Assembly (NCBI RefSeq): GCF_000764205.1
Contig: NZ_JQDZ01000057.1
Coordinates: 1-37,581, forward strand
DNA from: Thalassotalea sp. ND16A
Lineage (GTDB): Bacteria > Pseudomonadota > Gammaproteobacteria > Enterobacterales > Alteromonadaceae
DNA length: 37,581 nt
Direction of reading: 5' to 3'
The position numbers and the translations under genes are program-made. Each line of letters begins with the position of its first letter. Within the stretch, counting starts at the first letter, position 1. This document shows positions 26,455 through 34,458 of this stretch, piece by piece. The notes under the pieces were generated by a model. It saw only the letters and a list, made by a program, of their open reading frames with translations. It made no database searches and was not told the DNA's origin.

Positions 26455-27339
26455 TTGAAATTTAAATTTACTTTTCTGCCGCTATTATTGGTTAGTGTTT
26501 TACCTGGCTGTGCTATTACCAATTCATCCACCGACAGTGCTGCACAAGTTGTGATTGCTGAGCCATTACAAATAAACCAGCAAAGTGAAATCGCGATTGC
26601 CCGGTTAACTGAAATACTTAATCGTGTGGAGGTATCGCCACAGCAAAAAGCCAAATTATTTTATGACCGCGGTGTCATCTATGACAGTGTAGGCTTACGA
26701 GGCCTGGCAAGTTATGACTTTCAGCGAGCGATTCGCTTACAACCCGATTTAGTCGATGCCTATAATTTTATTGGTATTCATCACACTCAAAGGCAAGAAT
26801 TTTTACAAGCCTATGAGGCTTTTGATTCTGCCATAGAGCTTGATCAACAACATGAATATGCTTACTTAAATCGAGGTATTGCCCTGTATTATGGTGGCCG
26901 GGCAGAACTTGCCTTAGCGGATATGCAAATGTTTCAACTGCAACAAGAAAATGATCCCTACCGTATTGCCTGGTTGTACCTAATTGAAAATGAAATAGAC
27001 CCGGTTGTGGCGAAAAACAACCTCAGAGAAAACCTGGATAGTTTAGATCACCAGAGTTGGGCCAATAATATTTTACGTTTGTTTATTGGTGATATTGGCG
27101 AGCATGAATTTGTTTCCGGGTTAACCCATGGAGTTAAAGACCATAAAGAATTGATCGACAGATTATGTGAGGCCTATTTTTATTTGGGAAAATACAACCT
27201 CTTGAATAATAATTACAATACTTCATCCGATTACTTTAAGCTGGCCCTAAGCACAAACGTTTATGAGTTTATTGAACACCGATATGCAAAATTGGAACTC
27301 GAACTTATTGATGCCAATATTGCGCCAACTGCCCATTAA
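26455..27339 (+). CDS. nlpI: TPR lipoprotein NlpI
   Basis: A 294-aa protein, the same length as E. coli NlpI. The lipoprotein signal MKFKFTFLPLLLVSVLPGC has Cys19 as lipidation site, as in E. coli. TPR motifs follow (AKLFYDRGVIYDSVGLRGLA, DAYNFIGIHHTQRQEFLQAY, AYLNRGIALYYGGRAELALA). NlpI is an outer-membrane adaptor that guides the protease Prc to peptidoglycan hydrolases. The start is TTG at 26455 with AAAGGA 7 bases upstream. The position directly after pnp is the classical order. The PNPase terminator separates them, so it probably has its own promoter. Confidence 0.95.
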   Translation: MKFKFTFLPLLLVSVLPGCAITNSSTDSAAQVVIAEPLQINQQSEIAIARLTEILNRVEVSPQQKAKLFYDRGVIYDSVGLRGLASYDFQRAIRLQPDLVDAYNFIGIHHTQRQEFLQAYEAFDSAIELDQQHEYAYLNRGIALYYGGRAELALADMQMFQLQQENDPYRIAWLYLIENEIDPVVAKNNLRENLDSLDHQSWANNILRLFIGDIGEHEFVSGLTHGVKDHKELIDRLCEAYFYLGKYNLLNNNYNTSSDYFKLALSTNVYEFIEHRYAKLELELIDANIAPTAH

Positions 27340-27363
27340 TTTCATTGCTAGTTTCGGCAAGCC

Positions 27364-27628
27364 TATACCCGTCACCATTCAAGATGGAGGTTTCAGAGCG
27401 CTTGAGCGATTCCAATTCAAGGCGCAGCTATGCAATAATGGTTATTCCCTTACAAATAGGTACAACGAAGAAGTGGGATTGCTCAAACGCTTCTTCGATG
27501 GGTTTAAAAGTGATTTATGCAGCGTTAGGAAATTTAACAATGGATAAACCATTCTCTAAATTTAATACCTTGCCTAAATCACTTTTAATTCCCACTGAAA
27601 TCCTACACTTTGAATGGCGACGGGTATA
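27364..27628. repeat. palindromic intergenic element A (MITE-like)
   Basis: The ends are inverted partners: TATACCCGTCACCATTCAAG (from 27364) and, on the opposite strand, TATACCCGTCGCCATTCAAA (27628 inward), followed by GGTTTCAG and GGATTTCAG. The inner half forms its own hairpin, with AAAAGTGATTTATGCA (27506 onward) against TGCCTAAATCACTTTT (ending 27586), capped by AATGG-ataaa-CCATT. No transposase is encoded. It fills the gap between nlpI and the next gene. Confidence 0.85.
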
Positions 27629-27633
27629 TAGAT

Positions 27634-29178
27634 ATGCTGGTGCGATTTCGGGTTAACCTACTGTTGATAATGAGCTTGTGCTTAACGACAAGTTCATTTT
27701 CTCTTACCGCCTATCTTCATCAGGTTATCGCTGACCAAGGTTATAGTTCAGGACAATTTCAATTCGCGTTGACACAAAACATCAGGCAAGCACAATTCAT
27801 TGCTTTTGAACACAGTGAGCAGGGCAGTAAACAATGGTTGTTGTTAGCACAACAGCTTGCTCGCGCTGATCAAGATATTGCCTGGCAGTTGAGTCAATAT
27901 TACCAAAATAATAACCAAAACCGTGATCAACAATACTGGTATCAACATGCGCTAAAACAGGGTTCGCTCAAAGCCCTGCTGAAAAAGGCCACCGACGTTG
28001 CAATACAAGGGGATTATCAACAAGCAAAAAATATTTTGGCCAGCTTAAATTCTCTACAGATTGAAAATGTAGAAGAAAGTGTTATCGCTAGCATGACTCT
28101 CGCCATAGAGCACGGCGACATTGCGCTGGTCGCTGCAACTAAAGCAAGGTTAGCACAATTACCAAGCCAACGAGCACAGCGGTTAGTGGCACAGATAGAA
28201 AAATTTCAAATACTTACCTCGGTTGACAATTCAAACATTGCGCAGTCATTTGATTTACCAAACAATGGCCTGGTAGCTACAGCCAACAGCTTGTCTTGCC
28301 GTTATCCTTTGCAGTTTTTTGCCAGTAATATCGCGGATTTAACCTATCTCGAGCAGCTTATTGCACAAATTAACGACGACAGTTTTTTTAATACTCAGTT
28401 TTGCTTATTAACCCCTAAGTACATAACGCCACAATTAATCAATTGCGATCATCTCGAACAGCAACGAATCGCCTGTGATATTGAGAATATAGCCACACAA
28501 ACGATAGCGAAAAACGTGCAATATGTTGGTATTTTAGGCCCGAAAGGAGTTGCCAATGTTGATCATGGTTTTGTGTTTATTGATAACCAAGATAGCAGTG
28601 AAGTGCTAGCTCATGAATTATTGCATCTCCTGGGTTTTATTGACGAATACCCATTAAACCCATACAACAGTGTTTGTCAGCAACAGGGCATGCTAGCTCA
28701 TAACATTGTCAACTTAGCTAAGCGAATCTACGTATCTGATCAACAAGCACGTGCTGCCGTGTTGCCAATATTGCCTTGGCGAGAAAGCATTAAAAGCACA
28801 ACACCAGTCACCCACAAAATAAATTCAGGTTACTCCCTAGGAACAGGGGCAGAGTTTGCTAATGAGGTTGGTCTGTTTCACAGCAATACTTGCGATTCGT
28901 ATGTTGAAATGAGAGGGGAAAAAGATGCACTGCATGCTTTTAAAGCCACTGCAGCAGTTACGCAGTTGCAGTATTTTGAAGAGCCTTTACCGACTTTATA
29001 TAAAGGCTTAGCAGCGGTGCAGCATAACCCTTTAAAGATGCCATCTTATCATTATAATATTGGCAAAAAATACAAGCAAAAAGGCGACAGCAAATTGGCA
29101 AACTATTGGCTGGTTAAGTCCGCGGCACGCGAAACAAATTTTGAGCGACAACAATTAATCATTCTAGGTGAATTTTAA
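27634..29178 (+). CDS. zinc-metallopeptidase-like exported protein with TPR-like flanks
   Basis: The start taken is ATG 27634, giving a signal peptide (MLVRFRVNLLLIMSLCLTTS); ATG 27670 is an alternative and neither has a strong ribosome binding site. The 514-aa protein has Sel1/TPR-like helices at about 40-190 (WLLLAQQLARADQDIAWQLS, QHALKQGSLKALLKKA). A metallopeptidase core follows, with VLAHELLHLLGFIDEYPLNP, in which His327, Glu328 and His331 form HExxH and GFIDE follows. This recalls HEFGHSFGGLADEY-type M64 peptidases. A last TPR-like part contains YHYNIGKKYKQKGDSKLANY. Two cysteines (in SVCQQQG and SNTCDSYVEMRG) may pair. It follows nlpI, but a repeat element lies between them. Family not recognised; peptidase activity is inferred. 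Confidence 0.75.
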   Translation: MLVRFRVNLLLIMSLCLTTSSFSLTAYLHQVIADQGYSSGQFQFALTQNIRQAQFIAFEHSEQGSKQWLLLAQQLARADQDIAWQLSQYYQNNNQNRDQQYWYQHALKQGSLKALLKKATDVAIQGDYQQAKNILASLNSLQIENVEESVIASMTLAIEHGDIALVAATKARLAQLPSQRAQRLVAQIEKFQILTSVDNSNIAQSFDLPNNGLVATANSLSCRYPLQFFASNIADLTYLEQLIAQINDDSFFNTQFCLLTPKYITPQLINCDHLEQQRIACDIENIATQTIAKNVQYVGILGPKGVANVDHGFVFIDNQDSSEVLAHELLHLLGFIDEYPLNPYNSVCQQQGMLAHNIVNLAKRIYVSDQQARAAVLPILPWRESIKSTTPVTHKINSGYSLGTGAEFANEVGLFHSNTCDSYVEMRGEKDALHAFKATAAVTQLQYFEEPLPTLYKGLAAVQHNPLKMPSYHYNIGKKYKQKGDSKLANYWLVKSAARETNFERQQLIILGEF

Positions 29179-29216
29179 CTAAAGCTGAATTGTTATTCGC
29201 TTCCTTTAAAAGCGTT

Positions 29217-29405
29217 CTAGTTGATTAAGTCCGTTTCTTTATCTTTATTCGCATCCACCAACGTTGATGGTGTGCATCTTACCCTGGCAACTGGCCACAT
29301 TGATTTTGCGTTTAATGTGAAACTTTTAGGTTGCTGTTTGTTGGTTAAAGTTAAAGTTGTTTGATCCAATTCCTCATTACGACTAAACCATGAAAATAAG
29401 CTCAT
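29217..29405 (-). CDS. small hypothetical protein (62 aa)
   Basis: ATG 29405 is preceded by GAGGG at 6 bases. An upstream ATG at 29417 has no such site. The product begins MSLFSWFSRNEELDQTTLTL and has a basic middle (MWPVARVRCTP) and a charged end (DANKDKETDLIN). No family is recognised. The aromatic N-terminus and the good ribosome binding site suggest a real gene. It is divergent from the cysteine desulfurase gene. Confidence 0.5.
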   Translation of the reverse strand: MSLFSWFSRNEELDQTTLTLTNKQQPKSFTLNAKSMWPVARVRCTPSTLVDANKDKETDLIN

Positions 29406-29602
29406 TTTATCCCTCATTATTTTTTAGTTATAGTAATTCCAATCACGATGGTTTTATGCCGGCACGTATACTAGGTATAGTCTAGATTGACAGTTTCGCG
29501 AAATTAAAATGTAACAAAAACTGCAGTTTAGCTGCCTTGTTTGTTTTTTTCTAGGTTATAATCCTTACTACTAACACTTTATATTGTGATAAAAATATTT
29601 AA

Positions 29603-31306
29603 ATGAGAAAATTTTCAGTCTCTGCTTTCCGACAGAAATTCCCGATATTACAAACGGTTAATGATAATCATAAGCTAATATATTTTGATAATGCTGCCAC
29701 CACACAAAAACCGCAGGCAGTGATTACAAGTTCGGCAAACTTTTATCAGCACAGTAATGCGAATGTACATCGTGCATCACATTTTTTAAGTGCGAAAGCG
29801 ACGATGGCTTACGAGCAGGCAAGAGAACAAAGCAAAGCGTTTATTAACGCAAAATCGATAAAAGAAATCATTTGGAGCAAAGGAACCACCGAAGCCATTA
29901 ATCTTGTGGCGCATAGTTATGGTATGAATTACCTTAACCAAGGTGACGAAATTGTGGTTTCACTAGGCGAGCATCACGCCAATATTGTACCTTGGCAACA
30001 CGTTGCTGCAGTTACTGGCGCAAAACTTGTGGTTTTGCCGTTAAATCCACAGGGAAGAATTGATTTAACCGCAGCGAAAAGCTTGATCAGCAAAAAATGT
30101 AAGTTTCTGGCAATTAATCACATTTCCAATGTGTTAGGTAAAATTAACCCCGTTGAAGAGCTCATTAAGTTAGCCAAGCAACAAGGCGCGATAACGTTAA
30201 TCGATGGCGCGCAGGCAATCGCCCATTTAGCGGTGGATGTGCAAGCATTGGATTGCGATTTTTATGTGTTCTCTGCCCATAAAATGTTTGGCCCAACCGG
30301 ATTAGGTGTTCTGTACGGCAAGCAAGCGTTATTGGAAAAAATGCCGCCTTATCAGTTTGGTGGTGAAATGATCAAAAAGGTCAGTTTTAGCGGTACCAGC
30401 TATAATGTATTACCCCATAAATTTGAAGCCGGAACCCCCAATATCGTTGCCGTTGTTGGCTTTGGTGCTTGTTTGCATTTTTTTGAAAATATTCACCATG
30501 GTCAAATGGCAAGCTATGAACAGCAACTCATTGAATATGCTTTTACTAAGCTGAGTGAGATTAAACCGTTAAAGTTTCTGGCAAACGGTTGCCCGGATAT
30601 CCCGGTATTTTCGTTCACATTACAAGGCTTTCACCATCAAGATGCGGCCAGTTTTTTAGACAGCAAAGGCATTGCTGTAAGAAGCGGCCATCACTGTGCC
30701 ATGCCACTAATGGAATCGTTAGAACTCGACGGCTCTGTGCGAGTATCATTAGCCGCTTATAACACCTTTGCGGAGGTGGACTATGTTGTTGAGCAACTGC
30801 ATTTGTTTTGCTCTGCTGAGGCCGAACACACAAATGAACAACTCACCGATGGAGAGCAAACCGAGGTAGAGCAAGTCATTGGCACAAGCGCTGAGTTTAT
30901 TACCGCCGATGAGGTTTTAGCGCTATTTAGCAAAGCCCGATCATGGGATTTAAAGCATCGTGAAATCATGCTGTTATCAAAACAACTGGTAAGGTTAGAC
31001 AAATCAATACGTAATGATAATGACTTGATCAGTGGCTGTGAGAGTAAGGCCTGGTTGCAGGTGAAATTTAATCGCCACACTAAACAATTAACGTTTCAAG
31101 CAGACAGTGATGCGAAAGTGATCCGTGGCTTGATGGTGATCATTTTGAGTGTTTATCAGCAGAAAACTGGCCAGCAAATCATCGGCTTTGATATTGAAGA
31201 GTACTTTAGCCATTTAGGCTTAATGCAGCACCTTAGTCCGTCGAGGGGCAATGGGGTAAAAGCCATTGTTGAACGAATTAAACAAATAGCCTATAACTAT
31301 CAGTAA
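29603..31306 (+). CDS. CsdA-CsdE (SufS-SufE type) cysteine desulfurase fused to its sulfur acceptor
   Basis: A 567-aa fusion. Residues 1 to about 405 are a group II cysteine desulfurase, with YFDNAATTQKP, NANVHRASHFLSAKAT, the PLP lysine Lys227 in FSAHKMFGPTG and the persulfide Cys365 in RSGHHCAMPLM. An acidic linker (AEAEHTNEQLTDGEQTEVEQ) follows. Residues about 440-567 are a SufE/CsdE domain, with Cys479 in ISGCESKAWLQVKF, KVIRGLMVIILSVYQQ and LSPSRGNGVKAIVERI. CsdA/CsdE are separate proteins in E. coli; fusing them puts donor and acceptor in one chain. It takes sulfur from cysteine for Fe-S or other sulfur transfer. No suf or csdL genes are adjacent. A weak TATAAT (29557-29562) lies upstream. 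Confidence 0.92.
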   Translation: MRKFSVSAFRQKFPILQTVNDNHKLIYFDNAATTQKPQAVITSSANFYQHSNANVHRASHFLSAKATMAYEQAREQSKAFINAKSIKEIIWSKGTTEAINLVAHSYGMNYLNQGDEIVVSLGEHHANIVPWQHVAAVTGAKLVVLPLNPQGRIDLTAAKSLISKKCKFLAINHISNVLGKINPVEELIKLAKQQGAITLIDGAQAIAHLAVDVQALDCDFYVFSAHKMFGPTGLGVLYGKQALLEKMPPYQFGGEMIKKVSFSGTSYNVLPHKFEAGTPNIVAVVGFGACLHFFENIHHGQMASYEQQLIEYAFTKLSEIKPLKFLANGCPDIPVFSFTLQGFHHQDAASFLDSKGIAVRSGHHCAMPLMESLELDGSVRVSLAAYNTFAEVDYVVEQLHLFCSAEAEHTNEQLTDGEQTEVEQVIGTSAEFITADEVLALFSKARSWDLKHREIMLLSKQLVRLDKSIRNDNDLISGCESKAWLQVKFNRHTKQLTFQADSDAKVIRGLMVIILSVYQQKTGQQIIGFDIEEYFSHLGLMQHLSPSRGNGVKAIVERIKQIAYNYQ

Positions 31307-31344
31307 ATTATAAATAACCTGAACACGGGAATAAAGGTTTAACA

Positions 31345-31728
31345 ATGAAAGTAGGCATAAATTCTATTGGTCAAATAGCGATTGCGGTAACCGATATAAA
31401 GGCAGCACTGGCCTTTTATCAAGATACGTTAGGGTTAACCCTGTTATTTGAGGCGCCGCCAGGTTTGGCTTTTTTCGACTGTGGTGGCACCAGGTTAATG
31501 CTAACCACGTTGCAAGGGGATGAACAAGACCACCGAACCTCAGTGATTTACTACAAAGTCGATGACATTTCAGCGACAACCACACAGTTAACAGCAAAGG
31601 GCGTGGTCTTTGAAAGAGAGCCTCAGTTTGTGGCAACAATGCCAGATCATCAACTTTGGATGGGTTTTTTAAGAGACCCCGATCAAAATTTGGTTGGCAT
31701 TATGGCTGAGTTACCGCTCGATGATTAA
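31345..31728 (+). CDS. VOC (glyoxalase/bleomycin-resistance) family protein
   Basis: A 127-aa protein with two beta-alpha-beta-beta-beta units of the VOC fold: QIAIAVTDIKAALAFYQDTL, GLTLLFEAPPGLAFFDCGGT and MWMGFLRDPDQNLVGIMAEL-like C-terminal strands. Such proteins use a metal to act on small molecules (glyoxalase I, methylmalonyl-CoA epimerase and others). The metal ligands are not unambiguous. The start is the ATG at 31345. It lies 38 bp after the desulfurase and may share its transcript. Confidence 0.85.
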   Translation: MKVGINSIGQIAIAVTDIKAALAFYQDTLGLTLLFEAPPGLAFFDCGGTRLMLTTLQGDEQDHRTSVIYYKVDDISATTTQLTAKGVVFEREPQFVATMPDHQLWMGFLRDPDQNLVGIMAELPLDD

Positions 31729-31775
31729 TGTGAATCGATTGGTTAGTGAAAAATGTAAAGCACAATAATGGCTAA

Positions 31776-32523
31776 GTCGGCATGTGGGGCACCTCTTACC
31801 CGGGGTATTATACCTCTGTGGCTGGCATTAATAGTCATAAGGCGCTAAAAGCGATTTCACCGCAAGCCCCAATTGCTGACTGGTTTTTTGATGACTTTCA
31901 TCGCAATGGCCACCGAAAAAATCTACCGAGAACACCTTGTTTTTAGCCGCGGATGAAACCTTGTCTGCTCAGCCAGAAAAAACTGGCGAGTTTAGTGATT
32001 TTATCAGTGCCCCAAATAAGCCGGTGCCACATTCCGCCAAGATCAGCAAAGGTTGGGACAAACCTTATATGATCGAAGATCAGCGTTTCAGTGCCCGTAG
32101 ACCCGATGTCTTAGTGTTTGAAACCGAAGTGATGAGCGATGACCTTACCATTGCCGGCGCCATTGACTTAGATCTTTGGTTTTCAACCTGGTTGATGTAT
32201 TTCCAGGTAAAAATGTCAATACAGACAAAGTAGACAGCGACAAAGGCAATCGCCACGAACTGGTGCGCTGGGGCGTTCTGCGTGGCCGTTTTCGTGACCG
32301 CATATTTGAACTCTACGATGTCTTACATACCATTAAACGGGGTCACAAATTGCAAATTTAAATTCAAAGTAGCATGTTTCCATTTATTGATATTAATCCA
32401 CAAAAATATGTCGATAATATTTTCCATGCAACCGAGCAGGATTTTGTCAAAGCAACGAATACAGTCTTCAGGAGAGGTAAAGCAATCGGATCTTATCCGC
32501 TTTTTATCTCGACCATGAGCTAA
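31776..32523 (+). pseudogene. CocE/NonD-family hydrolase, broken at several points
   Basis: Several frames carry consecutive parts of one CocE/X-Pro dipeptidyl-peptidase-type hydrolase. GMWGTSYPGYYTSVAG includes the serine elbow GTSYPG. SPQAPIADWFFDDFHRNGH follows. Then, after a gap, come SDFISAPNKPVPHSAKISKG, YMIEDQRFSARRPDVLVFET and DDLTIAGAIDLDLWFS. A third frame gives FNLVDVFPGKNVNTDK, RGRFRDRIF and VLHTIKRGHKLQI. A fourth gives IQSSMFPFIDINPQKYVDNI and FHATEQDFVKATNTVFR. The intact family has about 550-650 aa. About half, including the N-terminus and a middle section, is deleted, and there are at least three frame changes. Confidence 0.85.
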
Positions 32524-32525
32524 GC

Positions 32526-32654
32526 CATTGCGGGGTAAATAGTTTTCAATTGGTGAAAGCTGAGCAAGGCTGGAAAATACACGACTTAGTCGACAATACT
32601 TATCAGGGAGACTGTAACGACTTTATTGCTCGGTTTAGCACTGAAAGTAAATAA
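32526..32654 (+). pseudogene. 3' remnant of an NTF2-like/lumazine-binding-like gene
   Basis: Directly after the CocE wreck, a frame reads HCGVNSFQLVKAEQGWKIHD, then LVDNTYQGDCNDFIARFSTE, and stops at 32652-32654. The pattern F-L-V-K-x-x-x-G-W-K-I is the typical last strand of NTF2-like (SnoaL/lumazine-binding-like) proteins. The rest of the gene is absent, so a deletion joined the ends of two genes. Confidence 0.5.
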
Positions 32655-32708
32655 TTATTGAGCGAACAAAGCTAGCGCCGTTGCTCAAACAACGGCGTTA
32701 ACGAAAAT

Positions 32709-33185
32709 TTATTGGGTATAAATTTGCATCTCACTTTTGATTTGTTTGCGCATTTCCATTAATCTGATCGCCGTTTCATGCTGTTTTTTATCTGCTTCGG
32801 TCAGCGGTTCCCATTGTGGAATGGTAATTGGATGGCCAGACTCATCGACGGCAACCATGATCACAATACAATGAGTGGTTAAGCGACGATGTAACGATTT
32901 AGGATCACAGGCATTTACTTCCAAAGCAATATGCATTGATGAATTACCGGTATAAATCACTTTTGCATCAACTTCTACCAAGTTGCCGACATGTATCGGG
33001 GAAACAAATTGAATGCCACCCGCGTAAGCGGTAACACAGTAACAACTACTCCAGCCGGCTGAACAGGCATAAGCGGCTAAATCGATCCATTTCATTACCG
33101 CACCCCCATGCACTTTACCACCAAAGTTTACATCTTGCGGTTCGGCTAAAAATCGTAGGGTTACATCTCTTTGGGGCTTGATCAT
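32709..33185 (-). CDS. acyl-CoA thioesterase (hotdog fold)
   Basis: A 158-aa hotdog-fold protein of the YciA/ACOT group. NFGGKVHGGAVMKWIDLAAY is the family's catalytic helix segment. GGIQFVSPIHVGNLVEVDAK follows, then the strand VIYTGNSSMHIALEVNACDP. It hydrolyses acyl-CoA thioesters in the cytoplasm; chain-length preference cannot be told. The start is the ATG at 33185. It lies between the hydrolase remnants and palindromic element B and appears to be transcribed alone. Confidence 0.9.
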   Translation of the reverse strand: MIKPQRDVTLRFLAEPQDVNFGGKVHGGAVMKWIDLAAYACSAGWSSCYCVTAYAGGIQFVSPIHVGNLVEVDAKVIYTGNSSMHIALEVNACDPKSLHRRLTTHCIVIMVAVDESGHPITIPQWEPLTEADKKQHETAIRLMEMRKQIKSEMQIYTQ

Positions 33186-33287
33186 GTTATCTCTTTAGTT
33201 ATGTTACGGTATTGTTGGTAGCTAGGTTTATCATACTGATAAGTTAATATTATAACAGTATTATTTAATATCAATATGCTATCTAAT

Positions 33288-33450
33288 ATACCAACCTGCA
33301 TAAGGATTGAGTCACTCAGAGATAGCTAAAAGAGTTTTAGGCAAGGCTTTCATTTTGCACTGTGGTTATTCCACTGAAGAAATGTTTAACGCAGCTTAAA
33401 ACCCTTTTAGCATCGCCCTTTGGGTGCTTAATACTTATCCAGCTTGGTAT
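33288..33450. repeat. palindromic intergenic element B (MITE-like)
   Basis: The ends are inverted partners: ATACCAACCTGCATAAGGAT (from 33288) against ATACCAAGCTGGATAAGTAT read from 33450 on the other strand. Inner arms are TAGCTAAAAGAGTTTTAGGC and GCTTAAAACCCTTTTAGCAT, with GTGGTTATTCCAC at the apex region. It lies between the thioesterase and hutD genes, both on the minus strand. Confidence 0.85.
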
Positions 33451-33470
33451 TGTGCCGGTTCTGCCAATGA

Positions 33471-34064
33471 TTATTCACTAATTTCAGTTAAATGGATGAC
33501 AATTAGCTGCTCACCGCTGATCTCGTAAGACCCAGATTGAGAGTCCGTTAATTTCAATAAATGACCGGCAGGAACCACGATAGCTGCTTTGTCTGTTGTT
33601 GTCAGTTCAGCATTATTTATTAACGGATAAATAAAACAAATATCGCAAGCTTGTAATGCTATGGTTTGCGCTAAATTGCTGGTGATAACATTCGCAGTAA
33701 GCTTGTCAGGGTTATGCATCAAATTAAAATCAGTGATGGTACCGTTGATTAACTTACCATAAGTTGTATCGCCACCATCAAATGTGGCAAAGCTCAGCAA
33801 CTGTTGTAAGCTGTGTTCAGTATTTTTATTAAGCAAACTATTGGTGTGCGTTAATTCTATGCCGTTACCGTCAATTAAAATTAAATTACGGGTAAGATCA
33901 CTAAAATTAGAAAATACACCATCTTCACTCACCGTAGCTATGCTTAAACGCCAATCAAAACTGTCTATTGTGCCATTTTTACTTATTGCCAATTCGATGG
34001 TTTTGCCTTTGCCATTTTTCCAAAGGGAGGTGGTAAATTTTTCAGGGGGTATTATTTCAAGCAA
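33471..34064 (-). CDS. hutD: HutD-family protein
   Basis: A 197-aa cupin-like HutD (PF05962). Family features are TSLWKNGKGKTIELAISKNG, SFDWRLSIATVSEDGVFSNF, RNLILIDGNGIEL and FNLMHNPDK. HutD is found with histidine-utilisation genes in other bacteria and is thought to bind formylglutamate, possibly limiting Hut flux; no hut gene lies here, so it is an orphan. The ATG at 34064 has GAAAT rather than a strong Shine-Dalgarno. It is divergent from the recQ-like gene across element C. Confidence 0.85.
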   Translation of the reverse strand: MLEIIPPEKFTTSLWKNGKGKTIELAISKNGTIDSFDWRLSIATVSEDGVFSNFSDLTRNLILIDGNGIELTHTNSLLNKNTEHSLQQLLSFATFDGGDTTYGKLINGTITDFNLMHNPDKLTANVITSNLAQTIALQACDICFIYPLINNAELTTTDKAAIVVPAGHLLKLTDSQSGSYEISGEQLIVIHLTEISE

Positions 34065-34156
34065 TTTATATACTCTAGGTTGTAGTACAGGTTTCTGTTT
34101 TATGGCAAAATTATAGCGAAAAATATTGGCTTAGTCGCAGTCTTTATACTTTACGG

Positions 34157-34420
34157 ATACCAATCCGTATAATGATTTACCCACTTAGAACTGCATGAAC
34201 GGCATTAGAACAAATGAAATTTGTAAAGTTATAGTTATTCTACAGCGAACAGATTTTATGAAGTTATCATGTTGTTCATGAGTTCCCGAAGGGCGAGTTT
34301 TAACGGTTAATATGCTACGTTATTGATTTTGACAAGGGAATAACCATTCTCTGCTATCAATGCCTTGCCTATCAACCGTTAAACTCTCGCTAAGTGGGAA
34401 AATGCTTATACGGAATGGTA
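34157..34420. repeat. palindromic intergenic element C (MITE-like)
   Basis: The ends are ATACCAATCCGTATAATGAT, then TTACCCACTTAG (from 34157), and on the other strand ATACCATTCCGTATAAGCAT, then TTTCCCACTTAG (from 34420 inward). An inner pair is GAGTTTTAACGGTT and AACCGTTAAACTC. The apex side contains GGGAATAACCATT, also present on the opposite strand in element A (AATGGTTATTCCC). It ends 39 bp before the helicase start, so it probably carries or disturbs that gene's promoter. Confidence 0.85.
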
Positions 34421-34458
34421 TAGTAGTAATGTTAAGGACAACAGATAAAAGGTATAGG

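Noticed and set aside
27345-27656. Plus-strand frames of about 100 codons after nlpI
   Set aside because: They lie inside palindromic element A; both arms give frames because the repeat is a near-palindrome. No family match and no ribosome binding site.
33784-34116. 110-codon plus-strand frame opposite hutD
   Set aside because: HutD on the minus strand has clear family motifs. The plus frame has no start site or family features.
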